Shown here one piece after another: positions 1 to 10,366 of a stretch of DNA of 19,747 nucleotides; position 1 is the stretch's first letter; every line of letters starts with the position of its first letter. The stretch comes from Paracoccaceae bacterium (GTDB lineage: Bacteria > Pseudomonadota > Alphaproteobacteria > Rhodobacterales > Rhodobacteraceae). The position numbers were made by a program, and so were the translations under genes. A model generated the notes under the pieces. It saw nothing but the letters and a program-made list of their open reading frames with translations. It did not search any database and was not told the DNA's origin. The stretch spans positions 1-19,747 of the forward strand of contig PUNI01000344.1 in the NCBI GenBank assembly GCA_003551745.1, written 5' to 3'.

Positions 1-132
1 CCCGCCGGCCACCGCGCGGCGGAAGCAGAAGCCGGGGGCCGCTGCCAGAGCGCCGAAGAGCACACCGAGACCCAGGCCCAGCCAGACGCTGGCCGCCCGC
101 GGTGTCATGTCGAGGCCCAGAGTTTCGAACAT
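1..132 (-). CDS. YeeE/YedE family membrane protein, N-terminal fragment (cut by window edge)
   Basis: Forty-four codons are visible, reading leftward from an ATG at 132 and running off the window. The peptide begins MFETLGLDMTPRAASVW and continues into a glycine/leucine-rich first membrane helix (about residues 17-33), followed by a short basic stretch with FCFRRAVAG. That pattern resembles the start of YeeE/YedE (DUF395) proteins, multi-helix inner-membrane proteins. Some characterised members import thiosulfate, but the substrate cannot be read from this fragment. The gene lies 68 bases after the permease gene on the same strand, with hairpin-forming sequence between, so it may be a separate unit. 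The family call rests on recognition of the N-terminus only. Confidence 0.6.
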   Translation of the reverse strand, partial: MFETLGLDMTPRAASVWLGLGLGVLFGALAAAPGFCFRRAVAGG

Positions 133-155
133 CGCACCCCCGATGCGCCGTCATA

Positions 156-209
156 CCGGCCAGCACATGCGGCCGGAGGTCGGCCGGGGCAAGAGGCCGC
201 TCAGCGGCC
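156..209 (-). terminator. Possible hairpins after the permease gene
   Basis: Two GC-rich inverted repeats lie at the end of the importer operon: GGCCGCT-C-AGCGGCC at 195-209, which spans the stop codon, and CCGGCC-N9-GGCCGG at 156-176. Neither is followed by a T-run on the transcribed strand. They may slow or end the importer transcript, but intrinsic termination is not demonstrated. Confidence 0.3.
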
Positions 210-1166
210 GCGGATGCGCGGATCGAGGGCGTCGCGCAGCCCGTCGCCGATGAAGTTGACGCTGAGCACGGTCAGCGAGATGAACAGTCCGGGCCAGATC
301 ACGCGGGCGGGATACTGTTCGATCCAGTCGCGCCCGTCGAACAGCAGCCGCCCCCAGGTCGGGAAGTCGGGCGGAAAGCCGAGGCCAAGGAAGGACAGCG
401 CGCTTTCCGTGATGATCGCCGAGGCAATGCCCAGCGTGGCCGAGACCATGATCGGCGACAGCACGTTCGGCAGGATGTGACGCGTCACCACGCGCCGCGG
501 CGGCGTGCCGATCGAGCGCGCGGCCAGCACATACTCGCGTTCCTTCAGTGCCAGCACGTCGCCGCGCACGATGCGGGCGGTCTGCATCCAGCTGGTGATC
601 CCGATCGCCACCACGATGAGCAGGAAGACCCCCGCCGCCTCGCCCAGACGCTGCGACAGCATCTCCCTGAACAGCAGCACCATCACCAGCAGAAGCGGCA
701 GCAGCGGCAGGGCGAGGAAGAGATCGGTGGTGCGCATCAGCAGCCCGTCCACCCGCCGGAAATAGCCGGCCAGCACGCCGACGAGGGTGCCGATCAGGAG
801 GCCCAGGAACATCGCCGTCAGCCCCACCGCCACCGAGATGCGTCCGCCGAACATCATCCGCGCCAGCATGTCGCGGCCAAGCTGGTCGGTGCCCAGCGGA
901 TGCGCCCAGCTCGGCCCCTGGTTGCGCGCGCGGATGTCGATGAAGCCGGGATCCACCTGCCAGATCCATGGCCCGACGCCCACGAAGAGGATGATGAACA
1001 CGAAGACGAAACTGCCCGCCAGCGCGCCTTTGTGCGTCCGGAACTGGTCCCAGACGTCCCACCACTGGTTGCGGGGCGGGCGGAAGGCCTCGTCAGGTGC
1101 GAAGGGCTTGGGGCCCGACACCTCGTGCGGGCCCTCCTCGGTGATCGGGCGCGGCAGGTCAGTCAT
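201..1166 (-). CDS. Peptide-type ABC transporter permease, DppC/OppC family
   Basis: This is a 321-residue inner-membrane permease subunit of the importer encoded by this operon. The order of parts is typical of the DppC/OppC branch: a charged cytoplasmic N-terminus (about 1-45), a first membrane helix (about 46-70), the HPLGTDQLGRDMLARMM segment common to DppC-like permeases, then a five-helix core. The EAA loop that contacts the ATPases is visible as REYVLAARSIGTPPRRV, followed by LPNVLSPIMV. The C-terminus ends in DGLRDALDPRIRG, also typical. The ATG at 1166 overlaps the stop of the upstream permease gene by 8 bases, which indicates translational coupling. Substrate class (peptide, nickel, opine and so on) cannot be read from a permease alone. 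Confidence 0.93.
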   Translation of the reverse strand: MTDLPRPITEEGPHEVSGPKPFAPDEAFRPPRNQWWDVWDQFRTHKGALAGSFVFVFIILFVGVGPWIWQVDPGFIDIRARNQGPSWAHPLGTDQLGRDMLARMMFGGRISVAVGLTAMFLGLLIGTLVGVLAGYFRRVDGLLMRTTDLFLALPLLPLLLVMVLLFREMLSQRLGEAAGVFLLIVVAIGITSWMQTARIVRGDVLALKEREYVLAARSIGTPPRRVVTRHILPNVLSPIMVSATLGIASAIITESALSFLGLGFPPDFPTWGRLLFDGRDWIEQYPARVIWPGLFISLTVLSVNFIGDGLRDALDPRIRGR

Positions 1167-2166
1167 AGCGGATCCGCGGGTCGAGGATGCCGTAGAGAAC
1201 GTCGGCGATCAGGTTGAAGAGCACGATCAGCACGGCGAAGATGAAGGTCAGCGTCTGCACCATCGGGATGTCGTTGGCGTAGATCGCGTTGATCAGCAGC
1301 GCGCCGAGCCCGTTCACGCGGAAGATCGTCTCGGTGATGATCGCGCCCGAGAACACCGCCGGTATCCCCAGCGCGATCACCGTGACCACCGGGATCATCG
1401 AGTTGCGCAGAACATGGACGAGCACCACGACCTGCTCCTTCATGCCCTTGGCACGGGCGGTGCGCACATAGTCCTGGTTGAGGTTGTCGAGCATGGAGGC
1501 GCGCATGAAGCGGCTGATCTGCGCCGCGTTGAACAGCGCCAGCACCGCCACCGGCATCACCATCTGCCGCACCTGGCGCACGAAGGTCTCCCAGTTGGTG
1601 ACCCGCAGCGTGGTGTCGTACATGGAGGGAAACCAGCCCAGCCAGACCGAGAAGACGAGGATCATCACCACGCCGGTGAAGAAGACCGGCACCGAGAAGC
1701 CGACCATCGAGATGAAGGTGCCGATCTGGTCGAACCAGGAATACTGCTTGTAGGCCGAGATGATCCCGATCGGCAGCGCAATCAGCACGCCGAAGAGATA
1801 GCCGAGGCCCACCACCCACAGCGTCTGCGGGATGCGCTGCGCGATGATGTCGCCCACCGGCGAGCGGGTCTGCCAGGACAGGATCCGCTGGGTGTCGGGC
1901 GCCACGTTCCAGCCGGTGAGATTGGCCAGCGCATGCAGGGGCTCGTTGATGACCATCAGCTGCAGCCACTTGACGTAGCGGATCAGCACCGGATCGCCGA
2001 GCCCCAGCGCCATGCGGATGTCTTCGCGCACCTCGGGGGGGATGGTCAGCGGCAGCTGCGCCGTCGGGTCGCCCGGGGCCAGATCCAGCAGCAGGAAGAT
2101 CAGCAGGCTGATGATCAGAACCGTCGGCACGGCCATCGCGAGCCTGCGGATGGTGTAGTTCAGCAT
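1159..2166 (-). CDS. Peptide-type ABC transporter permease, DppB/OppB family
   Basis: This 335-residue inner-membrane permease pairs with the DppC-like subunit. It starts MLNYTIRRLAMAVPTVLIIS, the standard first helix of DppB-like proteins, followed by the periplasmic LAPGDPTAQLP stretch. The EAA loop is readable as YVRTARAKGMKEQVVVLVHV, and the protein ends YGILDPRIRYD. The length fits the family (about 300-340). The start lacks a clear ribosome-binding site and sits 74 bases after the binding-protein gene, behind a GC hairpin (2201-2221), so it may be translated at a lower level than the binding protein. The downstream permease start overlaps its stop codon. Confidence 0.93.
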   Translation of the reverse strand: MLNYTIRRLAMAVPTVLIISLLIFLLLDLAPGDPTAQLPLTIPPEVREDIRMALGLGDPVLIRYVKWLQLMVINEPLHALANLTGWNVAPDTQRILSWQTRSPVGDIIAQRIPQTLWVVGLGYLFGVLIALPIGIISAYKQYSWFDQIGTFISMVGFSVPVFFTGVVMILVFSVWLGWFPSMYDTTLRVTNWETFVRQVRQMVMPVAVLALFNAAQISRFMRASMLDNLNQDYVRTARAKGMKEQVVVLVHVLRNSMIPVVTVIALGIPAVFSGAIITETIFRVNGLGALLINAIYANDIPMVQTLTFIFAVLIVLFNLIADVLYGILDPRIRYD

Positions 2167-2200
2167 CGGGATCGGCCCAGGTGAGGGGTGTCGGAGGCCC

Positions 2201-2221
2201 GCCCCGGCGCGAGGCCGGGGC
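2201..2221 (-). terminator. Intercistronic hairpin between binding-protein and permease genes
   Basis: GCCCCGGC (2201-2208) and GCCGGGGC (2214-2221) form a perfect 8-bp stem around a 5-base loop. No T-run follows. In binding-protein-dependent transport operons such hairpins commonly stabilise the upstream mRNA or partly attenuate transcription so that the binding protein exceeds the membrane subunits. That role is inferred here from position only. Confidence 0.5.
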
Positions 2222-2240
2222 TGGCCGGATCAGAGGCGCG

Positions 2241-3974
2241 TCAGTCCTCGATGCGGTACCACTCGGCCTGGTTCCAGTGTTCGCTGTCCCAGACGTTCAT
2301 GATGTTGCCGCCCAGCGTGTTGGACTTGGCCGAGACCCGGCCCCGCGCCACCAGCGGCAGATGCGCGAAGTCCTGCACGAACATGTCGTTGAGCGCGATC
2401 ACCAGCTCCTGCCGACGGTCCGGGTCGGGCTCGCGGTTCAGCTCGGCCCAGAGCGCGTCATACTCCTCGTTGCAGTAGCGGTTGATGTTCTGGCCCTGCC
2501 ACTGGGTCTCGGGACGCGGCTCGCGCCCGCAGCGGCGCTGTTCGAGATGCGGGGTCGGGTCCGTGCCCTCGAAGAGCGAGGCATACATCTGCACGTCGGC
2601 CCAGAACTTCAGATAGGTGTCCGGGCTGGCCGGGTCGGAGCCGAAGAACACGCCAGCGTCGATGTTGCGCAGCCGGGTGTCAACGCCGATCTCGCGCCAC
2701 CACTGCTGGATCAGCGCCTGGAAGTCCTGCCGCACCGCGTTGGTAGAGGTCTGGAACAGCAGCTCCAGCCGCATGCCGTCCTTGGTACGGATGCCGTCGG
2801 GTCCGCGCTCCCAGCCGGCCTCGTCGAGCAGCTCGTTGGCGCGGTCGATGTCCTGCACGAGGCAGTCGTCGTTGTTGGGCGACGCCATCGCCGGCGGGGC
2901 GACGATGAAGTTGCAGGTGGGCTGGCCCATTGGCCCGAAGCCGATCTCGGTCAGCAACTCGCGGTCGAGCGCGCGGCTGAGCGCCTCGCGCACGCGGATG
3001 TCGGTGAGGATCGGGTGCGGGTGCAGGCGGGTGCCGCGCTCGTCATCGGGCAGGTCGGGCGAGGGATCGGTGAAGTTGATCTCGATCCGCTCCATCAGCG
3101 GCCCGAAATCCACCAGAAGCTCGCCCTGCCCGCCGGCTTCCATCTGCTCGATCACTTCCGGCGCCAGCTGCAGGTTCCAGGCATAGTCCATCTCGCCAGT
3201 CTGGAAGACCGCGCGCGCGGCCCCGGTGGCGTCGCCGCCGCCGGCCCAGGTGATGGTCTGGAAATAGGGCTGGTTGGGCACGCGATAGTTCGGATTGGCC
3301 TCGAACTGGATCACGTCGTTGGGGCGGAAATCCGTCACCACATAGGGACCGGTGCCGATGGGCGCGAAGTTCTGGTCGGTGCACTCGGGTGCACGGGCGC
3401 CCATGCACTCCTCGAACTGCGCCTTCTGGATGATCGGCGAGCCCGCGCCCACGAAGGGGATGTAGGGGTTCGGCGTGGCATCCTCGAAGGTGACGAGGAT
3501 GGTGCGCTCGTCCACGGCCTCGACGCTTTCGATGCCGGCATAGCGGTCGCGGTAGGAGCAGCCGCCTTCGGGATGGGTGCAGTATTCATAGGTGAACACC
3601 ACGTCGTCGGCGGTGACCGGCGTGCCGTCGGACCAGAGCAGACCCTCCTGCAGTCGCCAGGTGATGGTCGTGAGGTCCTCGGACACGCCGCCATTCTCGA
3701 GCGTGGGGATCTCCTCGGCCAGCCAAGCCACAAGCTCGCCCTCGTTGTCGAAGCGCGCCAGCGGTTCCCAGACGATGGAGGCGGCGTTCATCTCCTTGGT
3801 GCCGCCCGACAGGTAGCTGTTCATCGTCGAGACGGCCTGCCAGTAGATGATGTTCAGATGGCCGCTCGATCCGCGCTCGCGCTCGCCCTCGGCGGGCGCC
3901 GGGTCGGCCAGTGCGGCCGCCGGCATCAGCGCCAGCATCGCCGCGGCGCCCATCAGCGTCGCTTTCCGTGTCAT
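2241..3974 (-). CDS. Peptide-type ABC transporter substrate-binding protein (SBP family 5)
   Basis: This 577-residue periplasmic protein captures substrate for the importer. An N-terminal Sec signal peptide is clear (MTRKATLMGAAAMLALMPAAALA, cleavage near residue 23). The mature part shows family-5 landmarks: IVWEPLARFD, WRLQEGLLWSDGTPVTADDVVFTYEY, PIGTGPYVV, and the ADVREALSRALDRE-like segment DIRVREALSRALDRELL. It is somewhat longer than the usual 500-540 residues. At least six cysteines occur in the mature protein, including a CTHPEGGCSYRD loop and CMGARAPEC, which could form periplasmic disulfides. An AAGGAGA site (3981-3987) lies 6 bases before the ATG, the best ribosome-binding site in the operon apart from the first gene. 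The family is reliable; the ligand is unknown. Confidence 0.93.
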   Translation of the reverse strand: MTRKATLMGAAAMLALMPAAALADPAPAEGERERGSSGHLNIIYWQAVSTMNSYLSGGTKEMNAASIVWEPLARFDNEGELVAWLAEEIPTLENGGVSEDLTTITWRLQEGLLWSDGTPVTADDVVFTYEYCTHPEGGCSYRDRYAGIESVEAVDERTILVTFEDATPNPYIPFVGAGSPIIQKAQFEECMGARAPECTDQNFAPIGTGPYVVTDFRPNDVIQFEANPNYRVPNQPYFQTITWAGGGDATGAARAVFQTGEMDYAWNLQLAPEVIEQMEAGGQGELLVDFGPLMERIEINFTDPSPDLPDDERGTRLHPHPILTDIRVREALSRALDRELLTEIGFGPMGQPTCNFIVAPPAMASPNNDDCLVQDIDRANELLDEAGWERGPDGIRTKDGMRLELLFQTSTNAVRQDFQALIQQWWREIGVDTRLRNIDAGVFFGSDPASPDTYLKFWADVQMYASLFEGTDPTPHLEQRRCGREPRPETQWQGQNINRYCNEEYDALWAELNREPDPDRRQELVIALNDMFVQDFAHLPLVARGRVSAKSNTLGGNIMNVWDSEHWNQAEWYRIED

Positions 3975-4011
3975 TTGCCTTCTCCTTGTTGGGTTCGCTC
4001 GGTCCTCGGGA

Positions 4012-5035
4012 TCATGCCGCGGTTGCCTCCGCCGTCGTTCTTCTTGGTTCTCCGTAGAGGTGGCAGGCGACGAACTGGCCGGGCGCCACCTCCTGCGTCG
4101 GGGGGTCGATCTCGCGGCAGATCTCCATCACCTGTGGGCATCGCGTGCAGAAGTTGCAGCCCTTGGGCGGGTTTGCCGGCGAGGGCACGTCGCCCTTCAG
4201 GATGATCCGCTCGACCCGGCGTTCGGCGGCCGGATCCGGCTCGGGCACCGCCGACAGCAGGGCCTGCGTGTAGGGATGCTTCGGGTCGGCATAGAGCCGT
4301 TCGCGCGGCGCGATCTCGACGATCTTGCCCAGATACATCACCGCGACCCGGGTCGCGATGTGGCGCACCATGCTCAGGTCGTGCGAGATGAAGAGATAGG
4401 TCAGGCCGAACCGCTGCTGCAGTTCCTCGAGCAGGTTCACCACCTGCGCCTGGATCGACACGTCGAGCGCGGCGATCGGCTCGTCGCAGACGATGAAGGC
4501 GGGGTTCAGCGCCAGGGCCCGCGCGATGCCGATGCGCTGGCGTTGCCCGCCGGAGAACTCGTGCGGATAGCGGTTGACGAAGTTGCGGTTCAGCCCCACC
4601 GCGTCCATCAGCTCGTAGATGCGGTCCAGCTTCTGCCGCCGGCCCCAGCCCGCGTGCTCGTCGAGCGGCTCGCCGATGATCCCGGCGACGGTCATCCGCG
4701 GGTTGAGGCTGGCTTGCGGGTCCTGGAACACCATCTGCATCTTCGGGCGCAGCTTGCGCAGCCGCGGCTGCGGGATCTGCCCGATCTCCACCCCGTCGAG
4801 GCGGATCGTGCCGGCAGTGATGTCGTAGAGCCGCAGCACCGCGCGCCCGCAGGTGGACTTGCCGCAGCCCGATTCGCCCACCATGCCCAGCGTCTCGCGC
4901 GGGAAGACGTCGAAACTGACGTCGTCCACCGCCTTCACCGCGCCGATCTGCCGGCGCAGCAGGCCCGAGGTGATCGGGAAGTGCATCTTCAGCCCGCGCA
5001 CCTCCAGAAGCGGTGTGCGCCCGATGCCGCCCGCG

Positions 5036-5043
<8 letters not shown>
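4012..5043 (-). CDS. ABC transporter ATP-binding protein, OppF/DppF type
   Basis: This 343-residue ATPase energises the importer. Visible motifs: Walker [10 protein letters not shown] (56-64), Q-loop [15 protein letters not shown] (about 105-119), signature FSGGQRQR (163-170), Walker B FIVCDEP (183-189), and the switch histidine in ISHD. A C-terminal oligopeptide-transporter extension has the cysteine set CNFCTRCP...C...C, which resembles the iron-sulfur-ligating region reported for Dpp/Opp-type ATPases. The N-terminal [12 protein letters not shown] followed by a GLLRR...[10 protein letters not shown] stretch is characteristic of the OppF rather than the OppD partner. I chose the ATG at 5043, which overlaps the preceding stop by 8 bases; an in-frame ATG at 5157 lies inside the upstream gene and adds only an arginine-rich, non-conserved extension. 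Confidence 0.93.
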
Positions 5044-6052
<1,009 letters not shown>

Positions 6053-6268
6053 TCCGGACTCCCTGTCAGGCGTTTTTCTTTTTCTTTGTCGCCCAGCCTG
6101 CGGCCTGCACGGCACGCCGCAGGCTGGTCCTGGCGCACAAGTGTTAGCGACTTTTCCTCTTGTCGCAACAGTCTTGTCGGCGGGACAGGCGACGCGCCGG
6201 GCGCAGGCCTTGACCTCCGCATCCCCCGGCCGCAGTGTGCCTCGCGCTTGTGCAGCGAAAGTCTCCGA
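6053..6268. promoter_or_regulatory. Divergent intergenic region between importer operon and M20 hydrolase genes
   Basis: This 216-base gap must hold promoters for both directions. On the rightward strand TTGACC (6210-6215) could be a -35 box, but the hexamer 17 bases on is poor. On the leftward strand TTGCGA with a weak -10 (TAACAC, 16 bases on) is the best I can offer. TCTTGTCG occurs at 6158-6165 and 6172-6179, 14 bases apart, and a related TCTTTGTCG at 6083-6091; these could be regulator sites. A T-rich run (6073-6087, 13 T and 2 C) reads as A/G-rich in the importer mRNA just before its ribosome-binding site. Promoter positions are uncertain. Confidence 0.5.
6093..6127 (-). promoter_or_regulatory. 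Leader hairpin upstream of the importer operon
   Basis: CCAGCCTGCGGC (6093-6104) and GCCGCAGGCTGG (6116-6127) are perfectly complementary, giving a 12-bp stem with an 11-base loop. It lies 40-75 bases before the OppD-type start codon. No T-run follows on the importer strand, so it does not look like an intrinsic terminator. It may be an mRNA leader structure, or a DNA dyad. Confidence 0.5.
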
Positions 6269-7432
6269 ATGCCCAGCGACCGTTCCGTCCGCACCATCCT
6301 CGAGCGCCTTGTCGGCTTTCCCACGGTCAGCCGTGACAGCAACCTGGAGTTGATCGACTGGGTGGAAGAGTATCTCGACGACCTCGGCGTGCCCGCGCAC
6401 CGCGTCTGGAGTGCGGACCGGCGCAAGGCGCAGATCTACGCCCATGTCGGCCCCGAGGTGGAGGGCGGCGTCGTGCTCTCCGGCCACACCGACGTGGTGC
6501 CTGTCGACGGGCAGGACTGGAGCACCGATCCCTGGCGGCTGACCGAGAAGGCCGGGCGTCTCTATGGCCGCGGCACCGCGGACATGAAGGGCTTCGATGC
6601 ACTGGCGCTGGCAGCCATGCCCAGGGCACTGGCGGCCCCCCTCAAGCGCCCCCTGCAACTGGCGCTGTCCTATGATGAGGAGGTGGGCTGCCTCGCCGTC
6701 TGCGACATGATCGACGAGATGGCGCAGCGGCTGCCAAGGGCACACGCCGTGATCGTGGGCGAGCCGTCGATGATGCAGGTCGTGACCGGCCACAAGGGCG
6801 GCACCGGCTACATGGTGCATGTCCAGGGCTTCGAGGTGCACTCCTCGCTTCTGCACCGGGGGGTCAGCGCGGTGATGGAGGCTGCGCGGCTGATCGACTG
6901 GGCCAACCGCCGCAACGCGGCCAGCGCCGCGGCGCAGCCCGCGCCCGCGGCAGCCGCCTTCGATCCGCCCTGGACGACGGTGCATGTGGGCACCATCGCG
7001 GGCGGCACCGCAGGCAACATCACCGCCAAGGACTGCCGTTTCTCGATCGAGTTCCGCGTGGTGCCCGGCGACCGGGTCGACGACTGGGAGTCGGCCTTCG
7101 AGGCCGAGGTCGCCCGCATCGAGGCCGAGATGCAGCGGCTCCGCCCCGAGACCCGCATCGTGCTGGAGAAACACTATGCCCTGCCGCCGCTGGAACCCGA
7201 GGCCGACGGCGTGGCGGAGGGCCTCGTCCGGCGGCTGACCGGCGACAACGGCACCCATGTCGTCAGCTACGGCACCGAGGGGGGACAGTTCCAGCGCCGC
7301 GGCTTTTCCACCGTGATCTGCGGGCCCGGCGACATCGCTCAGGCCCATCAGCCCGACGAATACATCACCGTCGCGCAGCTCGAGGCCGGGGAAAGGTTCC
7401 TCGACCGGCTGATCGACCATCTTTCGGAGTGA
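6269..7432 (+). CDS. M20 family metallohydrolase, ArgE-like (acetylornithine deacetylase family)
   Basis: This 387-residue cytoplasmic zinc hydrolase shows the M20/ArgE layout. Metal ligands and catalytic residues are readable: His73 in SGHTDVVPVD, Asp105 in GRGTADMKG, Glu137/Glu138 in YDEEVG, Glu170 in VGEPS, and a C-terminal His in QAHQPDEY. A dimerisation/lid domain lies between about residues 180 and 300 (HKGGTGYMVHVQG, EVHSSLLHRGVSAV, GTIAGGTAGNITA). Best family matches would be ArgE, which deacetylates N-acetylornithine. However, its position next to a peptide-class importer and another M20 enzyme, away from arginine genes, favours a catabolic N-acyl-amino-acid or dipeptide substrate. 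The ATG at 6269 fits the family N-terminus; its ribosome-binding site is weak. The gene ends 4 bases before the next start. Confidence 0.9.
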   Translation: MPSDRSVRTILERLVGFPTVSRDSNLELIDWVEEYLDDLGVPAHRVWSADRRKAQIYAHVGPEVEGGVVLSGHTDVVPVDGQDWSTDPWRLTEKAGRLYGRGTADMKGFDALALAAMPRALAAPLKRPLQLALSYDEEVGCLAVCDMIDEMAQRLPRAHAVIVGEPSMMQVVTGHKGGTGYMVHVQGFEVHSSLLHRGVSAVMEAARLIDWANRRNAASAAAQPAPAAAAFDPPWTTVHVGTIAGGTAGNITAKDCRFSIEFRVVPGDRVDDWESAFEAEVARIEAEMQRLRPETRIVLEKHYALPPLEPEADGVAEGLVRRLTGDNGTHVVSYGTEGGQFQRRGFSTVICGPGDIAQAHQPDEYITVAQLEAGERFLDRLIDHLSE

Positions 7433-7436
7433 CCGC

Positions 7437-8600
7437 ATGCCCGTCCGCAACCGTTTTGCCGAGCTTCTTCCCGAGATCACCGCCTGGCGCCGCGACTTCC
7501 ACGAGAATCCCGAGCTGCTCTACGACTGCCAGCGCACCGCCGGCATCGTGGCCGAGAAGCTGCGCGAGTTCGGCTGCGACGAGGTGACGGAGGGGATCGG
7601 CCATACCGGCGTCGTCGGCGTCATCCGCGGCAATACGGACGGGTCGGGCCGGGTGGTGGGCCTGCGCGCCGACATGGACGCGCTGCCGATCCTCGAAGCG
7701 TCAGGCGTGCCCCATGCCTCCAAGACCCCTGGCAAGATGCACGCCTGCGGCCATGACGGCCACACCGCGATGCTCCTCGGCGCCGCGAAATACCTCGCCG
7801 AGACGCGCAACTTCGACGGCACCGCCGTGGTGATCTTCCAGCCCGCCGAAGAGGGCGGCGCCGGCGGCAAGGCGATGTGCGACGACAGGCTGATGGAGCG
7901 CTGGGGCATCCACGAGGTCTACGGCATGCACAACATGCCCGGCCTGCCGGTGGGCAGCTTCGCGATCCGGCCGGGCGCCTTCTTCGCGGCGGCCGATCTT
8001 CTGACCATCGACGTCGAGGGCAAGGGCGGGCATGCCGCCAAGCCGCACGAGACGGTCGACACCACGGTCGTCGCCAGCCACATCGTGCTGGCGCTGCAGA
8101 CCATCGCCGCGCGCAACGTCGATCCGACCCGCGAGGTTGTGGTGTCGATCACCTCGTTCCGCACCGAGAGCGAGGCGCACAACGTGATCCCGCAGGCGGT
8201 GCAGCTGAAGGGCACCGTGCGCACCATGGACGCCGCTGTCCGCGATCTGGTCGAAGCCCGCATCAAGGCAATCGCCGAGACGACGGCGGCGGCCTTCGGG
8301 GCGACGGCGACGGTGAGCTATCAGCGCAACTATCCGGTCATGGTGAACAGTGCGGCCGAGACAGAGCACGCCGCCGAGGCCGCACGCCGCGTCGCCGGCG
8401 CCTGCGCCGAGGCGCCGCTGGTCATGGGCGGCGAGGACTTCGCCTTCATGCTGGAGGAACGCCCCGGCGCCTATATCCTCGTCGGCAATGGCGACACCGC
8501 CATGGTCCACCATCCGGCCTATGATTTCGACGACGCCGCGATCCCGGCAGGATGCTCTTGGTGGGCGGAAATCGTCGAGACGCGGATGCCAGCCGCCTGA
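7437..8600 (+). CDS. M20 family amidohydrolase, HipO/IAA-amino-acid hydrolase type
   Basis: This 387-residue metal-dependent amidohydrolase belongs to the hippurate hydrolase / N-acyl-L-amino-acid amidohydrolase group. Evidence: the N-terminal ITAWRRDFHENPELLYD, GLRADMDALPI (about 75-85), and the metal site MHACGHDGHT with Cys104, His106 and His109, then FQPAEEGGAGG (Glu138/Glu139) and YGMHNMPG. The C-terminal VMGGEDFAFMLEE and YILVGNGD...HHPAYDFDD are also typical. Members hydrolyse the amide bond of N-acyl or N-aroyl amino acids. It starts 4 bases after the ArgE-like stop, so the two are almost certainly co-transcribed and probably act on products of the divergent importer. The exact substrate is unknown. 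Confidence 0.93.
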   Translation: MPVRNRFAELLPEITAWRRDFHENPELLYDCQRTAGIVAEKLREFGCDEVTEGIGHTGVVGVIRGNTDGSGRVVGLRADMDALPILEASGVPHASKTPGKMHACGHDGHTAMLLGAAKYLAETRNFDGTAVVIFQPAEEGGAGGKAMCDDRLMERWGIHEVYGMHNMPGLPVGSFAIRPGAFFAAADLLTIDVEGKGGHAAKPHETVDTTVVASHIVLALQTIAARNVDPTREVVVSITSFRTESEAHNVIPQAVQLKGTVRTMDAAVRDLVEARIKAIAETTAAAFGATATVSYQRNYPVMVNSAAETEHAAEAARRVAGACAEAPLVMGGEDFAFMLEERPGAYILVGNGDTAMVHHPAYDFDDAAIPAGCSWWAEIVETRMPAA

Positions 8601-8603
8601 CCA

Positions 8604-8640
8604 CCGGCCCCGCGGGCCCGTCGGGCGGATACGGGGCCGG
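8604..8640. terminator. Hairpin in the convergent gap between amidohydrolase gene and hutU
   Basis: CCGGCCCCG (8604-8612) pairs perfectly with CGGGGCCGG (8632-8640), a 9-bp stem with a 19-base loop that itself contains the palindrome CGGGCCCG. It sits in the 80-base gap where two transcripts converge, so it could serve both strands. There is no T-run on either side, so termination may need Rho. Confidence 0.45.
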
Positions 8641-8680
8641 GCCGGCGAGGGAAGCGTGCTTGCGTCTGCCGGGCGCCGGA

Positions 8681-10362
<1,682 letters not shown>

Positions 10363-10366
<4 letters not shown>

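Noticed and set aside
2181..4205. Long rightward open frame (674 codons) opposite the binding-protein gene
   Set aside because: It is antisense to a gene with a signal peptide and clear family motifs. Its translation is low-complexity and typical of GC-rich antisense frames.
6073..6127. Hairpin plus T-run read as an intrinsic terminator
   Set aside because: The T-run precedes the hairpin on the rightward strand, and on the leftward strand it reads as A/G, so neither direction has hairpin followed by T.
6269..7432. Naming the first M20 gene argE
   Set aside because: The family match is real, but the context is a catabolic importer and a second amidohydrolase, so the symbol would imply a biosynthetic role the sequence does not support.
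6053..7480. Open leftward extension of the OppD-type frame across the ArgE-like gene
   Set aside because: The added sequence has no family similarity, overlaps a well-supported gene on the other strand, and a good ribosome-binding site precedes the ATG at 6052.
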